DNA of 64,000 bases from Noviluteimonas gilva (GTDB taxonomy: Bacteria; Pseudomonadota; Gammaproteobacteria; Xanthomonadales; Xanthomonadaceae): positions 434,001 to 498,000 of the forward strand of contig NZ_WOXT01000002.1 of the NCBI RefSeq assembly GCF_009740395.1, written 5' to 3'. The translations under genes were made by a program, and so were the position numbers. Shown in pieces: positions 1 to 8,620 of this stretch (its first letter is position 1; every line of letters begins with the position of its first letter). The notes below the pieces were generated by a model. That model worked only from the letters and a program-made list of their open reading frames with translations. It did no database searches and was not told the origin of the DNA.

Positions 1-84
1 AGGCTGGAAGCGCGCCGGCTCCGACGTCGGCGGCGGGTTGCCGGTGGCGGGCTTGGCGGGCGCCTGATCTTTCCAAAGGGCCAT
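1..84 (-). CDS. N-terminus of bactofilin-like protein (partial)
   Basis: Only the first 28 codons lie in the window; the gene continues past base 1. The protein starts MALWKDQAPAKP and goes on into a proline/alanine-rich stretch. Bactofilins (polymer-forming cytoskeletal proteins) of xanthomonads have a short start of this kind (M-A-x-W-K-D) followed by a disordered proline-rich leader before the beta-helix core. That similarity is from memory, and the core domain is outside the window, so the family call is tentative. The start codon is the only ATG in frame. Confidence 0.4.
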   Translation of the reverse strand, partial: MALWKDQAPAKPATGNPPPTSEPARFQP

Positions 85-253
85 GGGCTGGAGTCCTGCT
101 GCTTTGAGGGAACCCGGAGGCTAGCACTCGTCACGCGCCGATGACGCTGCCTCTTGGGGAGCGATCTTCAGGCGCGGGACAGGTAACTTTTTTGCGTCGC
201 GCATTCATCGGTGCGCGCGATCACATTCGCGCGCCGAACGTGCGACGCACGAC

Positions 254-1861
254 TCACATGCGGAAAATGCCGAACCGCCCCTTTTCGATCGGCGCATTGA
301 GCGCCGCGGCGAGCCCGAGGCCCAGCACGCGACGCGTATCGGCCGGATCGATGATGCCGTCGTCCCACAAGCGCGCGCTCGCGTAATACGGATTGCCCTG
401 CGACTCGTACTGGTCGCGGATCGGCGCCTTGAAGGCTTCTTCCTCGTCGGCCGACCAGGACTTGCCCGACGCTTCGATGCCGTCGCGCTTCACCGTCGAC
501 AACACGGAGGCTGCCTGCTCGCCGCCCATCACGCTGATGCGCGCATTCGGCCACATCCACAGGAAGCGACCGCCGTACGCGCGGCCGCACATCGCGTAAT
601 TGCCCGCACCGAAGCTGCCGCCGATCACCACGGTGAACTTCGGCACGTGCGAGCACGCCACCGCCGTCACCATCTTCGCGCCGTCCTTCGCGATGCCCGC
701 GTTCTCGTACTTGCGGCCGACCATGAAGCCGGTGATGTTCTGCAGGAACACCAGCGGGATGTCGCGCTGGTTGCACAACTCGATGAAGTGCGCGCCCTTG
801 AGCGCGCTCTCGGAAAACAGGATGCCGTTGTTGGCGATGATGCCGACCGGATAACCGTGGATGTGCGCGAAGCCGCATACCAGCGTCTTGCCGTAGCGCG
901 CCTTGAACTCCTGGAATTCGCTGCCGTCGACGATGCGCGCGATCACCTCGCGGATGTCGAACGGGCGGCGCGTGTCCTTCGGCACGATGCCGTAGAGCTC
1001 CTCGCTCGCGAACAGGGGCTCGCGCGAAGGCTGCGTCGCCACCTGCACGGTCTTGCTGCGGTTGAGGTGCGCGACGAGGTTGCGCGCGATCTGCAGCGCA
1101 TCGCGATCATCTTCGGCGAAGTGGTCGGCCACGCCGGAGACCGACGTGTGTACGTCCGCGCCGCCGAGCGATTCGGCATCGACGACTTCGCCCGTCGCCG
1201 CCTTCACCAGCGGCGGGCCGCCGAGGAAGATCGTGCCTTGCTCGCGCACGATGATCGATTCGTCGCACATCGCCGGCACGTACGCGCCGCCCGCGGTGCA
1301 CGAGCCCATGACGACGGCGATCTGCGGGATGTTTTCCGCGCTCAGCCGCGCCTGGTTGTAGAAGATCCGGCCGAAGTGTTCCTTGTCGGGGAAGACTTCA
1401 TCCTGCAACGGCAGGAACGCGCCGCCGGAGTCGACGAGGTACACGCACGGCAGGTTGTTTTCGCGCGCCACTTCCTGCGCGCGCAGGTGCTTCTTGACCG
1501 TCATCGGGAAGTAGGTGCCGCCCTTGACCGTCGCGTCGTTGGCGACGATCACGATTTCCTGGCCGTGCACGCGGCCGATGCCGGCGACGATGCCCGCGGC
1601 GGGCGCCGCGCCGTCGTACATGCCTTCGGCGGCGAGCGGTGCGATTTCGAGGAAGGGCGAGCCCGGGTCGAGCAGGGCGGTGATGCGATCGCGCACCAGC
1701 AGCTTGCCGCGCTCGGTGTGCTTGTCGCGCGCCTTGGCGCCACCGCCTTCCGACACGCGCTGCAAGCGTGCGTCGAGTTCTTCCACGAGTGCGCGGTGAT
1801 AGGCCGCGTTGTCCTGGAAATCCTGCGAGCGGGGGTCGAGGCTGGAGACGAGTGCGGGCAT
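254..1861 (-). CDS. liuB: Methylcrotonoyl-CoA carboxylase beta (carboxyltransferase) subunit
   Basis: A 535-aa biotin-dependent carboxyltransferase that would move CO2 from carboxybiotin to 3-methylcrotonyl-CoA in leucine breakdown (cytosolic). The acyl-CoA carboxyltransferase fold is evident from [17 protein letters not shown] near residue 150, [16 protein letters not shown] near 190 and [18 protein letters not shown] in the C-terminal half. The inserted LPLQ segment and overall length match MCC rather than propionyl-CoA carboxylase. The ATG at 1861 gives the usual N-terminus ([12 protein letters not shown]); an upstream in-frame ATG at 1936 would overlap the terminator of the next gene. The biotin-carrying alpha subunit is not in the window; isovaleryl-CoA dehydrogenase on the same strand supports the pathway call. 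Confidence 0.93.
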   Translation of the reverse strand: MPALVSSLDPRSQDFQDNAAYHRALVEELDARLQRVSEGGGAKARDKHTERGKLLVRDRITALLDPGSPFLEIAPLAAEGMYDGAAPAAGIVAGIGRVHGQEIVIVANDATVKGGTYFPMTVKKHLRAQEVARENNLPCVYLVDSGGAFLPLQDEVFPDKEHFGRIFYNQARLSAENIPQIAVVMGSCTAGGAYVPAMCDESIIVREQGTIFLGGPPLVKAATGEVVDAESLGGADVHTSVSGVADHFAEDDRDALQIARNLVAHLNRSKTVQVATQPSREPLFASEELYGIVPKDTRRPFDIREVIARIVDGSEFQEFKARYGKTLVCGFAHIHGYPVGIIANNGILFSESALKGAHFIELCNQRDIPLVFLQNITGFMVGRKYENAGIAKDGAKMVTAVACSHVPKFTVVIGGSFGAGNYAMCGRAYGGRFLWMWPNARISVMGGEQAASVLSTVKRDGIEASGKSWSADEEEAFKAPIRDQYESQGNPYYASARLWDDGIIDPADTRRVLGLGLAAALNAPIEKGRFGIFRM

Positions 1862-1940
1862 GTCGCTTCGCTTGGAGTGCAATGCCGTGAAGGATAACCG
1901 GCCGTGCCTCGCCTTCGCCGGATTCGGGCCGCCCAAAAAG

Positions 1941-1962
1941 AAACCCGCCTTTCGGCGGGTTT
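1941..1962 (-). terminator. Intrinsic terminator after alanine-rich lipoprotein gene
   Basis: A 9-bp perfect stem (AAACCCGCC / GGCGGGTTT) with a 4-base loop. Read on the minus strand it is followed by CTTTTTGGG. It lies 27 bases past the stop of the lipoprotein gene and separates it from liuB. Confidence 0.85.
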
Positions 1963-1988
1963 CGGGTCTTGCTCGAAAAATCGAAGAA

Positions 1989-2348
1989 TTACTTCTTCAC
2001 TTCTTCGTTGGCTTCGGTCGCGGCGGCTTCGGCCGAACCGGCGACGTCCTTGGCGGCTTCGGCCGTCGACGCGGCGGCGTCGGTGGCGGCAGCGGCGGCG
2101 GTGTCGGTGGCTTCGGTCACGGCAGCGCCGGTCTCGGCAGCGGCTTCACCGGTGGCGGCGGCAGCGGCGTCGACGCCTTCGGCGGCGGCGGTGCCAGCAG
2201 CGTCGGCGGCGGCGGCAGCCTGGTCGCCAGCGGCGGCGGCGGCGTCGGCAGCCTGGGCGGCTTCAGCCTGGGCGGTCGGGGTTTCGTTCTTGCAGGCCGC
2301 GAGAGCGAGGACGCCGGCGGCGAGGAGGACATAGAGCTTCGTGTTCAT
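1989..2348 (-). CDS. Alanine-rich small lipoprotein
   Basis: A 119-aa predicted lipoprotein. The signal peptide ends in a lipobox LAAC with the lipidated cysteine near residue 19, followed by about 100 residues that are almost all alanine with scattered E, D, T and G. The low-complexity tail should form extended helix in the periplasm. It has its own ribosome site (the plus-strand sequence after the start reads TCTCTCCTGGAGG on complement) and its own terminator, so it looks like a monocistronic, possibly highly expressed envelope protein. The next gene upstream (2570-2965) encodes a similar protein, so they are probably paralogues. Function unknown; strong alanine bias makes homology searches unreliable. 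Confidence 0.8.
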   Translation of the reverse strand: MNTKLYVLLAAGVLALAACKNETPTAQAEAAQAADAAAAAGDQAAAAADAAGTAAAEGVDAAAAATGEAAAETGAAVTEATDTAAAAATDAAASTAEAAKDVAGSAEAAATEANEEVKK

Positions 2349-2479
2349 GGAATCTCTCCTGGAGGAGTTGTCTGAAGGATGCTAACGGGTCAGGCAACGC
2401 CAGTGCGCGTGGCAGTCCGGTCGCGTTTCGGCCGGCTTCATTCGTTCACTGACTACGACTGCTGGTCTAACAAGAAAAA

Positions 2480-2499
2480 GCCGCCGGCGAACCGGCGGC
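2480..2499 (-). terminator. Intrinsic terminator after second alanine-rich lipoprotein gene
   Basis: An 8-bp stem GCCGCCGG / CCGGCGGC. On the minus strand the stem is followed by a CTTTTTCTTG tract (2473-2479 region). It lies about 70 bases downstream of the lipoprotein stop at 2570. Confidence 0.8.
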
Positions 2500-2569
2500 C
2501 TTCGCATTGTAACCACAATTCAGCCCCGTGAAGGCCAGCGTGAATGCGGGGTACGACTGGCGATCCCGA

Positions 2570-2965
2570 TTACTTCTTGGCGGGGGTCGTGGCGTCGTTG
2601 TTGGTCTTGGCATCGGCCGAGGCAGCGGCTTCTTCAGCCGAGTCCTGCGCCTGTTCGGCGGCGTCGGCCGCGTTCTCGGCGGCGTCGGCAGCGTCGTCGG
2701 CGCCGGTCGCGGTCGGGTTGGTCGCAGCAGCGTCGGCCTGCGTGGCAGCGGCGTCGGCGGCGGCAGCGGCCGTGTCGGCAGCGGCCTGGGCCGAGTCGGC
2801 GGCAGCGGCGTCGCCCGTGGCGGCGGCGTTGTCGGCGGCCTGCTGGGCTTCGCCCGCAGCCTGACCGGCTTCGGCGGCGGAGTCGGCAGCCTGTTCCTTG
2901 TTCGTGCACGCGGCCAGGGCGAGACCCAGGGCCATGGCGAGCAGAGCCTTATTGATGGTGGACAT
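2570..2965 (-). CDS. Alanine-rich small lipoprotein (paralogue)
   Basis: A 131-aa predicted lipoprotein starting MSTINKALLAMALGLALAAC, with the lipobox cysteine at residue 20. The rest is alanine-rich with D, E, Q and ends in KTNNDATTPAKK. The start at 2965 has a good Shine-Dalgarno (AGGAAGAAA read on the minus strand). An upstream ATG at 2995 would add ten residues before the signal peptide and is less likely. Same architecture and strand as its neighbour 1989-2348; both carry private terminators, which argues against one operon and for tandem duplication with independent expression. Confidence 0.8.
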   Translation of the reverse strand: MSTINKALLAMALGLALAACTNKEQAADSAAEAGQAAGEAQQAADNAAATGDAAAADSAQAAADTAAAAADAAATQADAAATNPTATGADDAADAAENAADAAEQAQDSAEEAAASADAKTNNDATTPAKK

Positions 2966-3104
2966 GTGTTTCTTCCTCGTCGTTAGGATGGGCAACGCGC
3001 TTTGCGCGCCAATATCAATCTCAACCGGCGGTTGTCGCGTGTCAAGTGTCTTGGCCGGAAACTTTCAGCTTCGTCGTTCTACTCTTCACGCAAGTTCGAC
3101 GGCT

Positions 3105-4280
3105 TCACGCAATTTCAACAGCGATGGCCGTCGCTTCACCACCGCCGATGCACAGAGCGGCAACGCCACGCTTGCCACCACGCGCTTTCAACGCATGCAA
3201 CAAGGTGACGATGAGGCGGGCACCGCTGGCACCGATCGGATGACCGAGTGCAACCGCGCCGCCGTTGACGTTGAGCTTTTCGTGCGGGATGCCGAGCTCG
3301 CGCATCGGCGCCATCGCCACGCACGCGAACGCTTCATTGACTTCGAACAGGTCCACCTCCTCGGCCTTCCAGCCCGCCTTCCCAAGCACGTTCGCAATCG
3401 CAGTCACCGGCGCGGTGGTGAACCACTCCGGCGCTTGCGAATGCGTAGCGTGCGCGACGATGCGTGCGAGCGGCGTGAGGCCGCGTTTAACGGCTTCTTC
3501 AGATGACATCAGCACGGTCGCGGCGGCGCCGTCGTTGATGGAGGAGGAGCTTGCGGCGGTGATCGTGCCGTCTTTCTTGAACGCAGGTTTAAGCGTGGGG
3601 ATTTTCGCGGCGTCGATCTTGCCCGGGCCTTCGTCCGTATCGATCGTGACATCGCCCTTGCGGCCGGCGACGACGACGGGAACGATTTCCGCCTTGAACG
3701 CGCCCGACTGCACGGCGCCCTGCGCGCGACGCACGCTCTCGGCCGCGTACGCATCCTGCTCTTCGCGGGTGAAGTTGTATTTGCCGACGCACATCTCGCC
3801 GAACACGCCCATCGCCTGGCCGTCGTAAGGATTGACGAGGCCGTCGGTCTGCATGTGGTCGAGCATCGTGACCGCACCGAACTTCGTACCGGTGCGCGAA
3901 CCGTTGAGCAGGTGCGGCGCGTTGGTCATCGACTCCATGCCGCCGGCGACGACGACATTCGCCGAACCGGCCTTGATCAGGTCGTGCGCAAGCATCACGG
4001 CTTTCATGCCCGAGCCGCACACCTTGTTGATGGTCATGGCGCCGGCGGCGGTCGGGATGTTCGCGCCGATGGCGGCCTGTCGTGCGGGCGCCTGGCCGAG
4101 GCCGGCGGGCAGCACGCAGCCCATGATCACGTCGTCGACCTGGTCGGGCGCGACGCCCGCGTGGTCGAGCGCGCCCGAGATCGCGGCGGCGCCGAGGGTC
4201 GTGGTGGGAACGCCGGTGAACTGGCCCAGGAGGGCGCCGATGGCGGTGCGCTTGGCACCGACGATGACGATGTCGGACAT
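3105..4280 (-). CDS. Acetyl-CoA C-acetyltransferase (thiolase)
   Basis: A 391-aa biosynthetic/degradative thiolase that interconverts two acetyl-CoA and acetoacetyl-CoA. All catalytic residues are visible: acyl-accepting Cys88 in NKVCGSGMK, His347 in GHPIGASGAR and Cys377 in CIGGGEA. These positions match the well-studied 392-residue Zoogloea enzyme almost exactly. The start MSDIVIVGAKRTAIG at 4280 is the family-typical N-terminus; the frame stays open upstream but without support. Here it sits between isovaleryl-CoA dehydrogenase and liuB on the same strand, so it likely processes acetoacetate-derived units from leucine breakdown, though a role in polyhydroxybutyrate or mevalonate supply cannot be excluded. 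Confidence 0.93.
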   Translation of the reverse strand: MSDIVIVGAKRTAIGALLGQFTGVPTTTLGAAAISGALDHAGVAPDQVDDVIMGCVLPAGLGQAPARQAAIGANIPTAAGAMTINKVCGSGMKAVMLAHDLIKAGSANVVVAGGMESMTNAPHLLNGSRTGTKFGAVTMLDHMQTDGLVNPYDGQAMGVFGEMCVGKYNFTREEQDAYAAESVRRAQGAVQSGAFKAEIVPVVVAGRKGDVTIDTDEGPGKIDAAKIPTLKPAFKKDGTITAASSSSINDGAAATVLMSSEEAVKRGLTPLARIVAHATHSQAPEWFTTAPVTAIANVLGKAGWKAEEVDLFEVNEAFACVAMAPMRELGIPHEKLNVNGGAVALGHPIGASGARLIVTLLHALKARGGKRGVAALCIGGGEATAIAVEIA

Positions 4281-4378
4281 GGTGGGGATTCTCGGGAGGG
4301 CAGGCCGGCAAGGTGGTGCCGGGTCGGTCCCGATTCTAGGTCCGTTTGTTGCAGTGCCGCAAACCTCACGGTCTGCGG

Positions 4379-5536
4379 TCAGAACTTCCCGTCGAACAAC
4401 TCCCGCCCAATCAACATCCTGCGGATTTCGTTGGTGCCCGCGCCGATGGCGTACAGCTTGGCATCGCGCAGGATCCGCCCGGTCGCGAACTCGTTGATGT
4501 AGCCGTTGCCGCCCAGGGCCTGGATGGCCTCGAGGGAGACCTGCACCGCGGCTTCGGTGGCGTGCAGCAGGCACGCGGCCGAATCGATGCGCGACTTGTG
4601 CCCCGCGTCGAAATCGCGACCCACTTGGTAAGCGAACGCGCGCGAGGACTGCAGCGCCGTGTACATGTCCGCGATCTTCGCCTGCATGATCCCGAACGTG
4701 CCGATCGCTTCGCCGAACTGCTTGCGCTCGCGCACGTAGGGCAAGGCGATGTCCATCGCGGCCTGCATCAAACCGATCGGGCCACCGGTGAGCACGAGGC
4801 GCTCGGTGTTCAGGCCCGACATCAACACCTTGACGCCCTTGTTCACTTCACCGAGGACGTTGTCCTTCGGAATCTCGCAGTTCTCGAACACCAGCTCGCA
4901 CGTGTTGGAACCGCGCATGCCCAGCTTGTCGAGCTTCTGCGCCGTGCTGAATCCCTTCATGCCCTTTTCGACGAGGAAGGCCGTCATGCACGCGCTGCCC
5001 GCATCCTTGCCCGCGGTGCGCATGTAGACGATCAGCACGTCGGCTTCGGGGCCGTTGGTGATCCACATCTTGTTGCCGTTGGCGACCCAGACATCGCCGC
5101 GCAATTCGGCCTTGCACGCCATCGAACCGACGACGTCGGAACCGGCACCCGGCTCGCTCATCGCGAGCGCGCCTTTCCATTCGCCGCTGCACAGCTTCGG
5201 CAAATACTTCTCGCGCTGCGCCTGCGTGCCGTTGGCGTAGAGGTTGCTCACGCACAGGTTCGAATGCGCGCCGTACGACAGACCGACCGAACCCGATGCG
5301 CGCGAGATCTCTTCCATCGCGACCAGGTGCGCCAGGTAGCCCATGTCGCTGCCGCCGAGTTCGCCCGGCACGGTCATGCCGAGCAGGCCCATCTCGCCGA
5401 GCTTCAGCCACAGATCCTGCGGGAAGACATTTTCTTCGTCGATCTTCGCCGCGCGCGGCGCGATTTCGGCGTCTGCGAAGCGGCGGACCGCGTCGCGCAG
5501 TGCATCGATGTCTTCACCCAGCGGAAAAGCGCGCAT
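4379..5536 (-). CDS. liuA: Isovaleryl-CoA dehydrogenase
   Basis: A 385-aa FAD-dependent acyl-CoA dehydrogenase oxidising isovaleryl-CoA to 3-methylcrotonyl-CoA. Seen: [13 protein letters not shown] (FAD-contact loop), the WITNG segment, and [15 protein letters not shown], whose Glu aligns with the helix-G catalytic base specific to isovaleryl-CoA dehydrogenases (other acyl-CoA dehydrogenases carry the base near the C-terminus). The C-terminal [15 protein letters not shown] is typical. Length and start ([11 protein letters not shown]) fit the family. It lies upstream of the thiolase with a 98-base gap and downstream of leucine dehydrogenase, so the block converts leucine carbon towards acetyl-CoA. 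Confidence 0.92.
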   Translation of the reverse strand: MRAFPLGEDIDALRDAVRRFADAEIAPRAAKIDEENVFPQDLWLKLGEMGLLGMTVPGELGGSDMGYLAHLVAMEEISRASGSVGLSYGAHSNLCVSNLYANGTQAQREKYLPKLCSGEWKGALAMSEPGAGSDVVGSMACKAELRGDVWVANGNKMWITNGPEADVLIVYMRTAGKDAGSACMTAFLVEKGMKGFSTAQKLDKLGMRGSNTCELVFENCEIPKDNVLGEVNKGVKVLMSGLNTERLVLTGGPIGLMQAAMDIALPYVRERKQFGEAIGTFGIMQAKIADMYTALQSSRAFAYQVGRDFDAGHKSRIDSAACLLHATEAAVQVSLEAIQALGGNGYINEFATGRILRDAKLYAIGAGTNEIRRMLIGRELFDGKF

Positions 5537-5567
5537 TACCGACCTCGTCTTAGTTCTGGTGGAACAG

Positions 5568-5584
5568 CCCCTTTAGTAAAGGGG
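5568..5584. promoter_or_regulatory. Perfect 17-bp palindrome upstream of isovaleryl-CoA dehydrogenase
   Basis: CCCCTTTA-G-TAAAGGGG, a perfect 8-bp dyad 32 bases upstream of the liuA start. Position suits an operator, but the word also resembles short palindromes that recur in such genomes, and it does not match the known LiuR (MerR-type) dyad. Could be a hairpin repeat instead. Confidence 0.3.
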
Positions 5585-5624
5585 CGCCGCGACAGCGGCG
5601 GGATTTGGCCTGCAAGCCCCGGGG

Positions 5625-5681
5625 CCCAAAGTTTGCCGAAGCAAACTTTGGGGGGCGTTGATTCCGCAGGAATCAATGCCC
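5625..5681. repeat. Two adjacent perfect hairpins at the 3' end of leucine dehydrogenase
   Basis: First hairpin 5625-5652: 12-bp perfect stem CCCAAAGTTTGC / GCAAACTTTGGG with loop CGAA. Second hairpin 5653-5681: 13-bp stem starting GGGCGTTGATTCC with loop GCA and one G.T pair; its right arm covers the TGA stop of leucine dehydrogenase. Neither has a T-tract on the minus strand, so they are not ordinary intrinsic terminators; they may protect the mRNA 3' end or be dispersed repeats. Confidence 0.6.
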
Positions 5682-6773
5682 GCGGATGCGGCCCTGGAAG
5701 CGCGGCTGCGCGCGGCCCAGCGGCAGCTTGAGCTTGCCGATCGCGCTGATGCGCTCTTCGGCGAGGCGGTCGGCGGCCTTGTAGGTCGGGATGCCGTCGC
5801 GGTCGGAGATTTCATAGATGCGCGCGAGGTTGTGGTAGATCGTGCGCATCATGCGCATCGCGCGTTCGCGGTTGTAACCGTCGATCTCGAGCGACACGTT
5901 CATGACGCCGCCCGCGTTCACCGCGTAGTCCGGCGCGTAGACGATGCCGCGCTTCTCGACTTCATCGCCGATCTGCGTGTTCGCCAGCTGGTTGTTGGCG
6001 GCGCCGCAGATGACCTTGGCCTTCAGGCGGGGCAGCGTCTGCTCGTTGACCGTCGCGCCCAGCGCGCACGGCGAGTAGACGTCGGCCGGCACGTCGTAGA
6101 TCTCGTCCAGGCCCACGGCTTCGGCGCCGTATTCGCTGACGGCCTTGTCGACGAGCGCCTTGTTGATGTCGGTGACGAAGATCTTCGCGCCGCGTTCCTT
6201 CAGCAGCTTCACGAACTCCATGCCCACGTGGCCGAGGCCCTGCACGGCGTAGGAGTACTTGCCGACTTCTTCGTCGCCGTACTTCTTGTTGAGCGTGGCC
6301 ATCAGGCCCTGCAGCGTGCCGTAGGCGGTGAACGGCGAGGGGTCGCCCGAACCACCGTGCACCTGGTGCACGCCGGTGACGTACTCGGTCTCGCGGTACA
6401 CGAATTCCATGTCGTTGACGTCGATGCCGACGTCTTCGGCCGTGATGTAACGGCCGCCGAGCGATTCGACGAACTGGCCGAAGGCGCGGAACAGCGCTTC
6501 GGACTTGTCCTTCGCCGGGTCGCCGATGATGACGGCCTTGCCGCCGCCGATGTTCAGGCCCGCCACCGCGTTCTTGTACGTCATGCCGCGCGAGAGGCGC
6601 AGCACGTCGTTGAGCGCGTCGGCCTCGGTCTTGTACGGCCACATGCGCGTGCCGCCCAGCGCGGGGCCGAGCACGGTGTTGTGGATGGCGATGATGGCCT
6701 TCAGGCCCGCATCCTTGTTGTGGCAGAACACGACCTGTTCGTGGCCGTAGGTGTCGAGGGTTTCGAAAATCAT
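5673..6773 (-). CDS. ldh: Leucine dehydrogenase (Glu/Leu/Phe/Val dehydrogenase family)
   Basis: A 366-aa NAD-dependent amino-acid dehydrogenase that deaminates branched-chain amino acids to 2-oxoacids. The substrate site includes Lys67 in RGMTYKNAVAG and catalytic Lys79 in NIGGGKAV, with GGTRMWPY near 41-47. The nucleotide fold has VQGLGHVGMEF near residue 175. Size and motifs fit leucine rather than glutamate dehydrogenase. The gene starts the minus-strand leucine block: 2-oxoisocaproate would go through the branched-chain dehydrogenase complex (not here) to the isovaleryl-CoA dehydrogenase next door. Its stop lies inside a hairpin. Confidence 0.9.
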   Translation of the reverse strand: MIFETLDTYGHEQVVFCHNKDAGLKAIIAIHNTVLGPALGGTRMWPYKTEADALNDVLRLSRGMTYKNAVAGLNIGGGKAVIIGDPAKDKSEALFRAFGQFVESLGGRYITAEDVGIDVNDMEFVYRETEYVTGVHQVHGGSGDPSPFTAYGTLQGLMATLNKKYGDEEVGKYSYAVQGLGHVGMEFVKLLKERGAKIFVTDINKALVDKAVSEYGAEAVGLDEIYDVPADVYSPCALGATVNEQTLPRLKAKVICGAANNQLANTQIGDEVEKRGIVYAPDYAVNAGGVMNVSLEIDGYNRERAMRMMRTIYHNLARIYEISDRDGIPTYKAADRLAEERISAIGKLKLPLGRAQPRFQGRIRGH

Positions 6774-6996
6774 CGGGAGCTCCGGTCGTGCGCCGCCTGC
6801 ATGCGCGTGATACGCGTCACAGGGACACCGACAAGTCGAGGTAAGTCGTTGAGAATCCTGGAGACTGCGGGCGAGGAGCGCGGCGTGGCGCCCTCCGCAG
6901 GCGGCGCAGTCTACTCCAATCGCCCGGATCGGTCCCGTGTCGGCACCGCTACACTCGTCTTCACGACTTCATTCTCATAACCCCCGGGATCGACCG

Positions 6997-8517
6997 ATGG
7001 AACCGCAGTCCCTGCAGGCTTGGCAAACCGCCGAGCGCCTGCTGAACGCGCAACAGACCGCACAGGCGCGCGAGGCCTACGCGGCCCTCGCCGAAGATCC
7101 CGAGATGGCGCCCATGGCGCACCTTCGACTGTCCCTCATCAATGGACGCGAAGGCCGGCTGCGCGACGCCACTCATCACGCCCTGAAAGCCTGGGAAGCC
7201 CGGCAGTCCGACGCCGACCTGCTCGACATGATCGCCAAGCGCCTGTACGCCGTGGGCGAGATGGAATTGGCCGCGAGCGTTGCGACCTACGACAGCGTAT
7301 TGACCGCCGGCACCCCGACGATCCACGCCGACCTCGGCAAGCTGATGTCGTTCGCGTACCTGCCGAAGCAAGCCCTGCAATTGGCGCAACGCGCGCTCGA
7401 ACTCGGGATGGAGACCGCGCCGATCCACCACCTGATCGGCACGTCGCTGCAGCAGACCGGCGACCTGGACGGCGCCGAAGGCGAATTCGAAGCCGCGCTC
7501 GCCGCGCACCCGGATTACGCGCACGCCGCGTGGGCGCTCGCCACGCTGCGCAACTGGACGCACGCGAACAACCATGTCGAACGCCTGCGCGCCGACGTGG
7601 CCCGCGTCGGCGAAGCACACGCCGAATCCGCGCTGTTCCACTACGCGTTGTTCAAGGAACTCGACGACCTCGGCGAGTACGCGCAAGCGTGGCCCATGCT
7701 CGAAACCGCACTGCGCCTGCGCCGCGCGACGATGCGCTACGACAACGCCGATACGCAGGCTTTGTTCGCGTATCTCGGAACGCTCGATGCGGGCACGTCG
7801 ACGTTCGAACCACGCGAAGGCGACCCCACGCCGATCTTCATCGTCGGCATGCCGCGCTCGGGGCAGACCTTGCTTGAACAAAGCCTCGGCGCGCATTCGC
7901 AAGTCGCCGCCGGCGGTGAGTTGCGCGAGTTCACGCAACAACTGCGCTGGATGGTCGATCGACAAGGCCCGCCGCAACCCGACGTGTGGTTGGCGAAGGG
8001 CGCGGCGAACATCGACTTCGCCGAACTTGGTCGTCGCTACCTCGACCATGTGCGCTGGCACACGCAGGACAAGCCGTACTTCACCGATGCGCTGCCGGTG
8101 AATGCACTCAACGTCGGCTTCATCGCCCGCGCGCTCCCGCACGCGAAGTTCCTGCACGTCACGCGCGACCCGATGGACACGTGTTTCTCGAGCCTGAAAG
8201 AACACTTCCCCGGTTTCTACGGCCACACCTACGACCAGGGCGAGATGGCCGAGTACTACAAGGGCTATCGCCAGTTGATGGCGCATTGGCGTCGTCTGTA
8301 TCCGGATCGCATCCACGATGTGCGGTACGGCGAGTTGACGATCGACCCGCGTCGCGTGGCGGAAGACGTGCTCGAATTCCTGAGCTTGCCGTGGGAAGAC
8401 GGGGTGGTGCAGGAAGCGCCGCGTGCGAAGGGGAAGGGGGCTTGGCGGAATTATGAGGGGCAGTTGGCGCCGTTGAAGAAGGCGTTGGGGTCTTATGGGT
8501 ATTCGGCTCGCGATTGA
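6997..8517 (+). CDS. TPR-repeat sulfotransferase family protein
   Basis: A 506-aa protein with an N-terminal half of tetratricopeptide-like helices (roughly residues 5-250) and a C-terminal sulfotransferase domain. The 5'-phosphosulfate loop is FIVGMPRSGQTLLEQ near residues 282-296 and the 3'-phosphate motif is VTRDPMDTCFSS around 388. Such TPR-sulfotransferases transfer sulfate from PAPS to tyrosine or other acceptors; the substrate here is unknown. The loop has Gln where most family members have Thr or Ser (PRSGTT), which may change cofactor handling. The ATG at 6997 was chosen because the next upstream ATG (6937) precedes unconserved sequence. Monocistronic, divergent from ldh across a 223-base promoter region. 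Confidence 0.8.
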   Translation: MEPQSLQAWQTAERLLNAQQTAQAREAYAALAEDPEMAPMAHLRLSLINGREGRLRDATHHALKAWEARQSDADLLDMIAKRLYAVGEMELAASVATYDSVLTAGTPTIHADLGKLMSFAYLPKQALQLAQRALELGMETAPIHHLIGTSLQQTGDLDGAEGEFEAALAAHPDYAHAAWALATLRNWTHANNHVERLRADVARVGEAHAESALFHYALFKELDDLGEYAQAWPMLETALRLRRATMRYDNADTQALFAYLGTLDAGTSTFEPREGDPTPIFIVGMPRSGQTLLEQSLGAHSQVAAGGELREFTQQLRWMVDRQGPPQPDVWLAKGAANIDFAELGRRYLDHVRWHTQDKPYFTDALPVNALNVGFIARALPHAKFLHVTRDPMDTCFSSLKEHFPGFYGHTYDQGEMAEYYKGYRQLMAHWRRLYPDRIHDVRYGELTIDPRRVAEDVLEFLSLPWEDGVVQEAPRAKGKGAWRNYEGQLAPLKKALGSYGYSARD

Positions 8518-8530
8518 GGGCTCGATCCCC

Positions 8531-8575
8531 CTCAATCGCGCTTTGCGCGATTGATCCCCCTTGGAAGGGGGATGA
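8531..8575. repeat. Pair of short hairpins after the sulfotransferase gene
   Basis: CAATCGCGC-TTT-GCGCGATTG is a 9-bp stem at about 8533-8553, followed by ATCCCCCTT-GG-AAGGGGGAT, a second perfect dyad. They separate two convergent genes (sulfotransferase and MocR) and have no clear T-tract. Confidence 0.5.
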
Positions 8576-8585
8576 ACGCACTGCT

Positions 8586-8620
8586 CCCTCCCCTGCTTGC
8601 AGGGGAGGGCTGGGGAGGGG
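8586..8620. repeat. GC-rich gene-end palindrome, copy 1
   Basis: Stem CCCTCCCCTGC / GCAGGGGAGGG (11 bp) with loop TT, followed by CTGGGGAGGGG. The element directly abuts the TAA stop of the minus-strand MocR gene. Same stem as copies at 12106, 17037 and 47975; only the loop differs. Confidence 0.8.

Noticed and set aside
647-1897. Long open frame on the plus strand across liuB
   Set aside because: It runs exactly opposite the carboxyltransferase gene and is arginine/histidine/valine-rich, as expected for antisense of high-GC coding sequence.
1941-2499. Two hairpins around the lipoprotein genes as a repeat family
   Set aside because: Each has the stem, tetraloop and T-tract of an ordinary intrinsic terminator in the right place and orientation.
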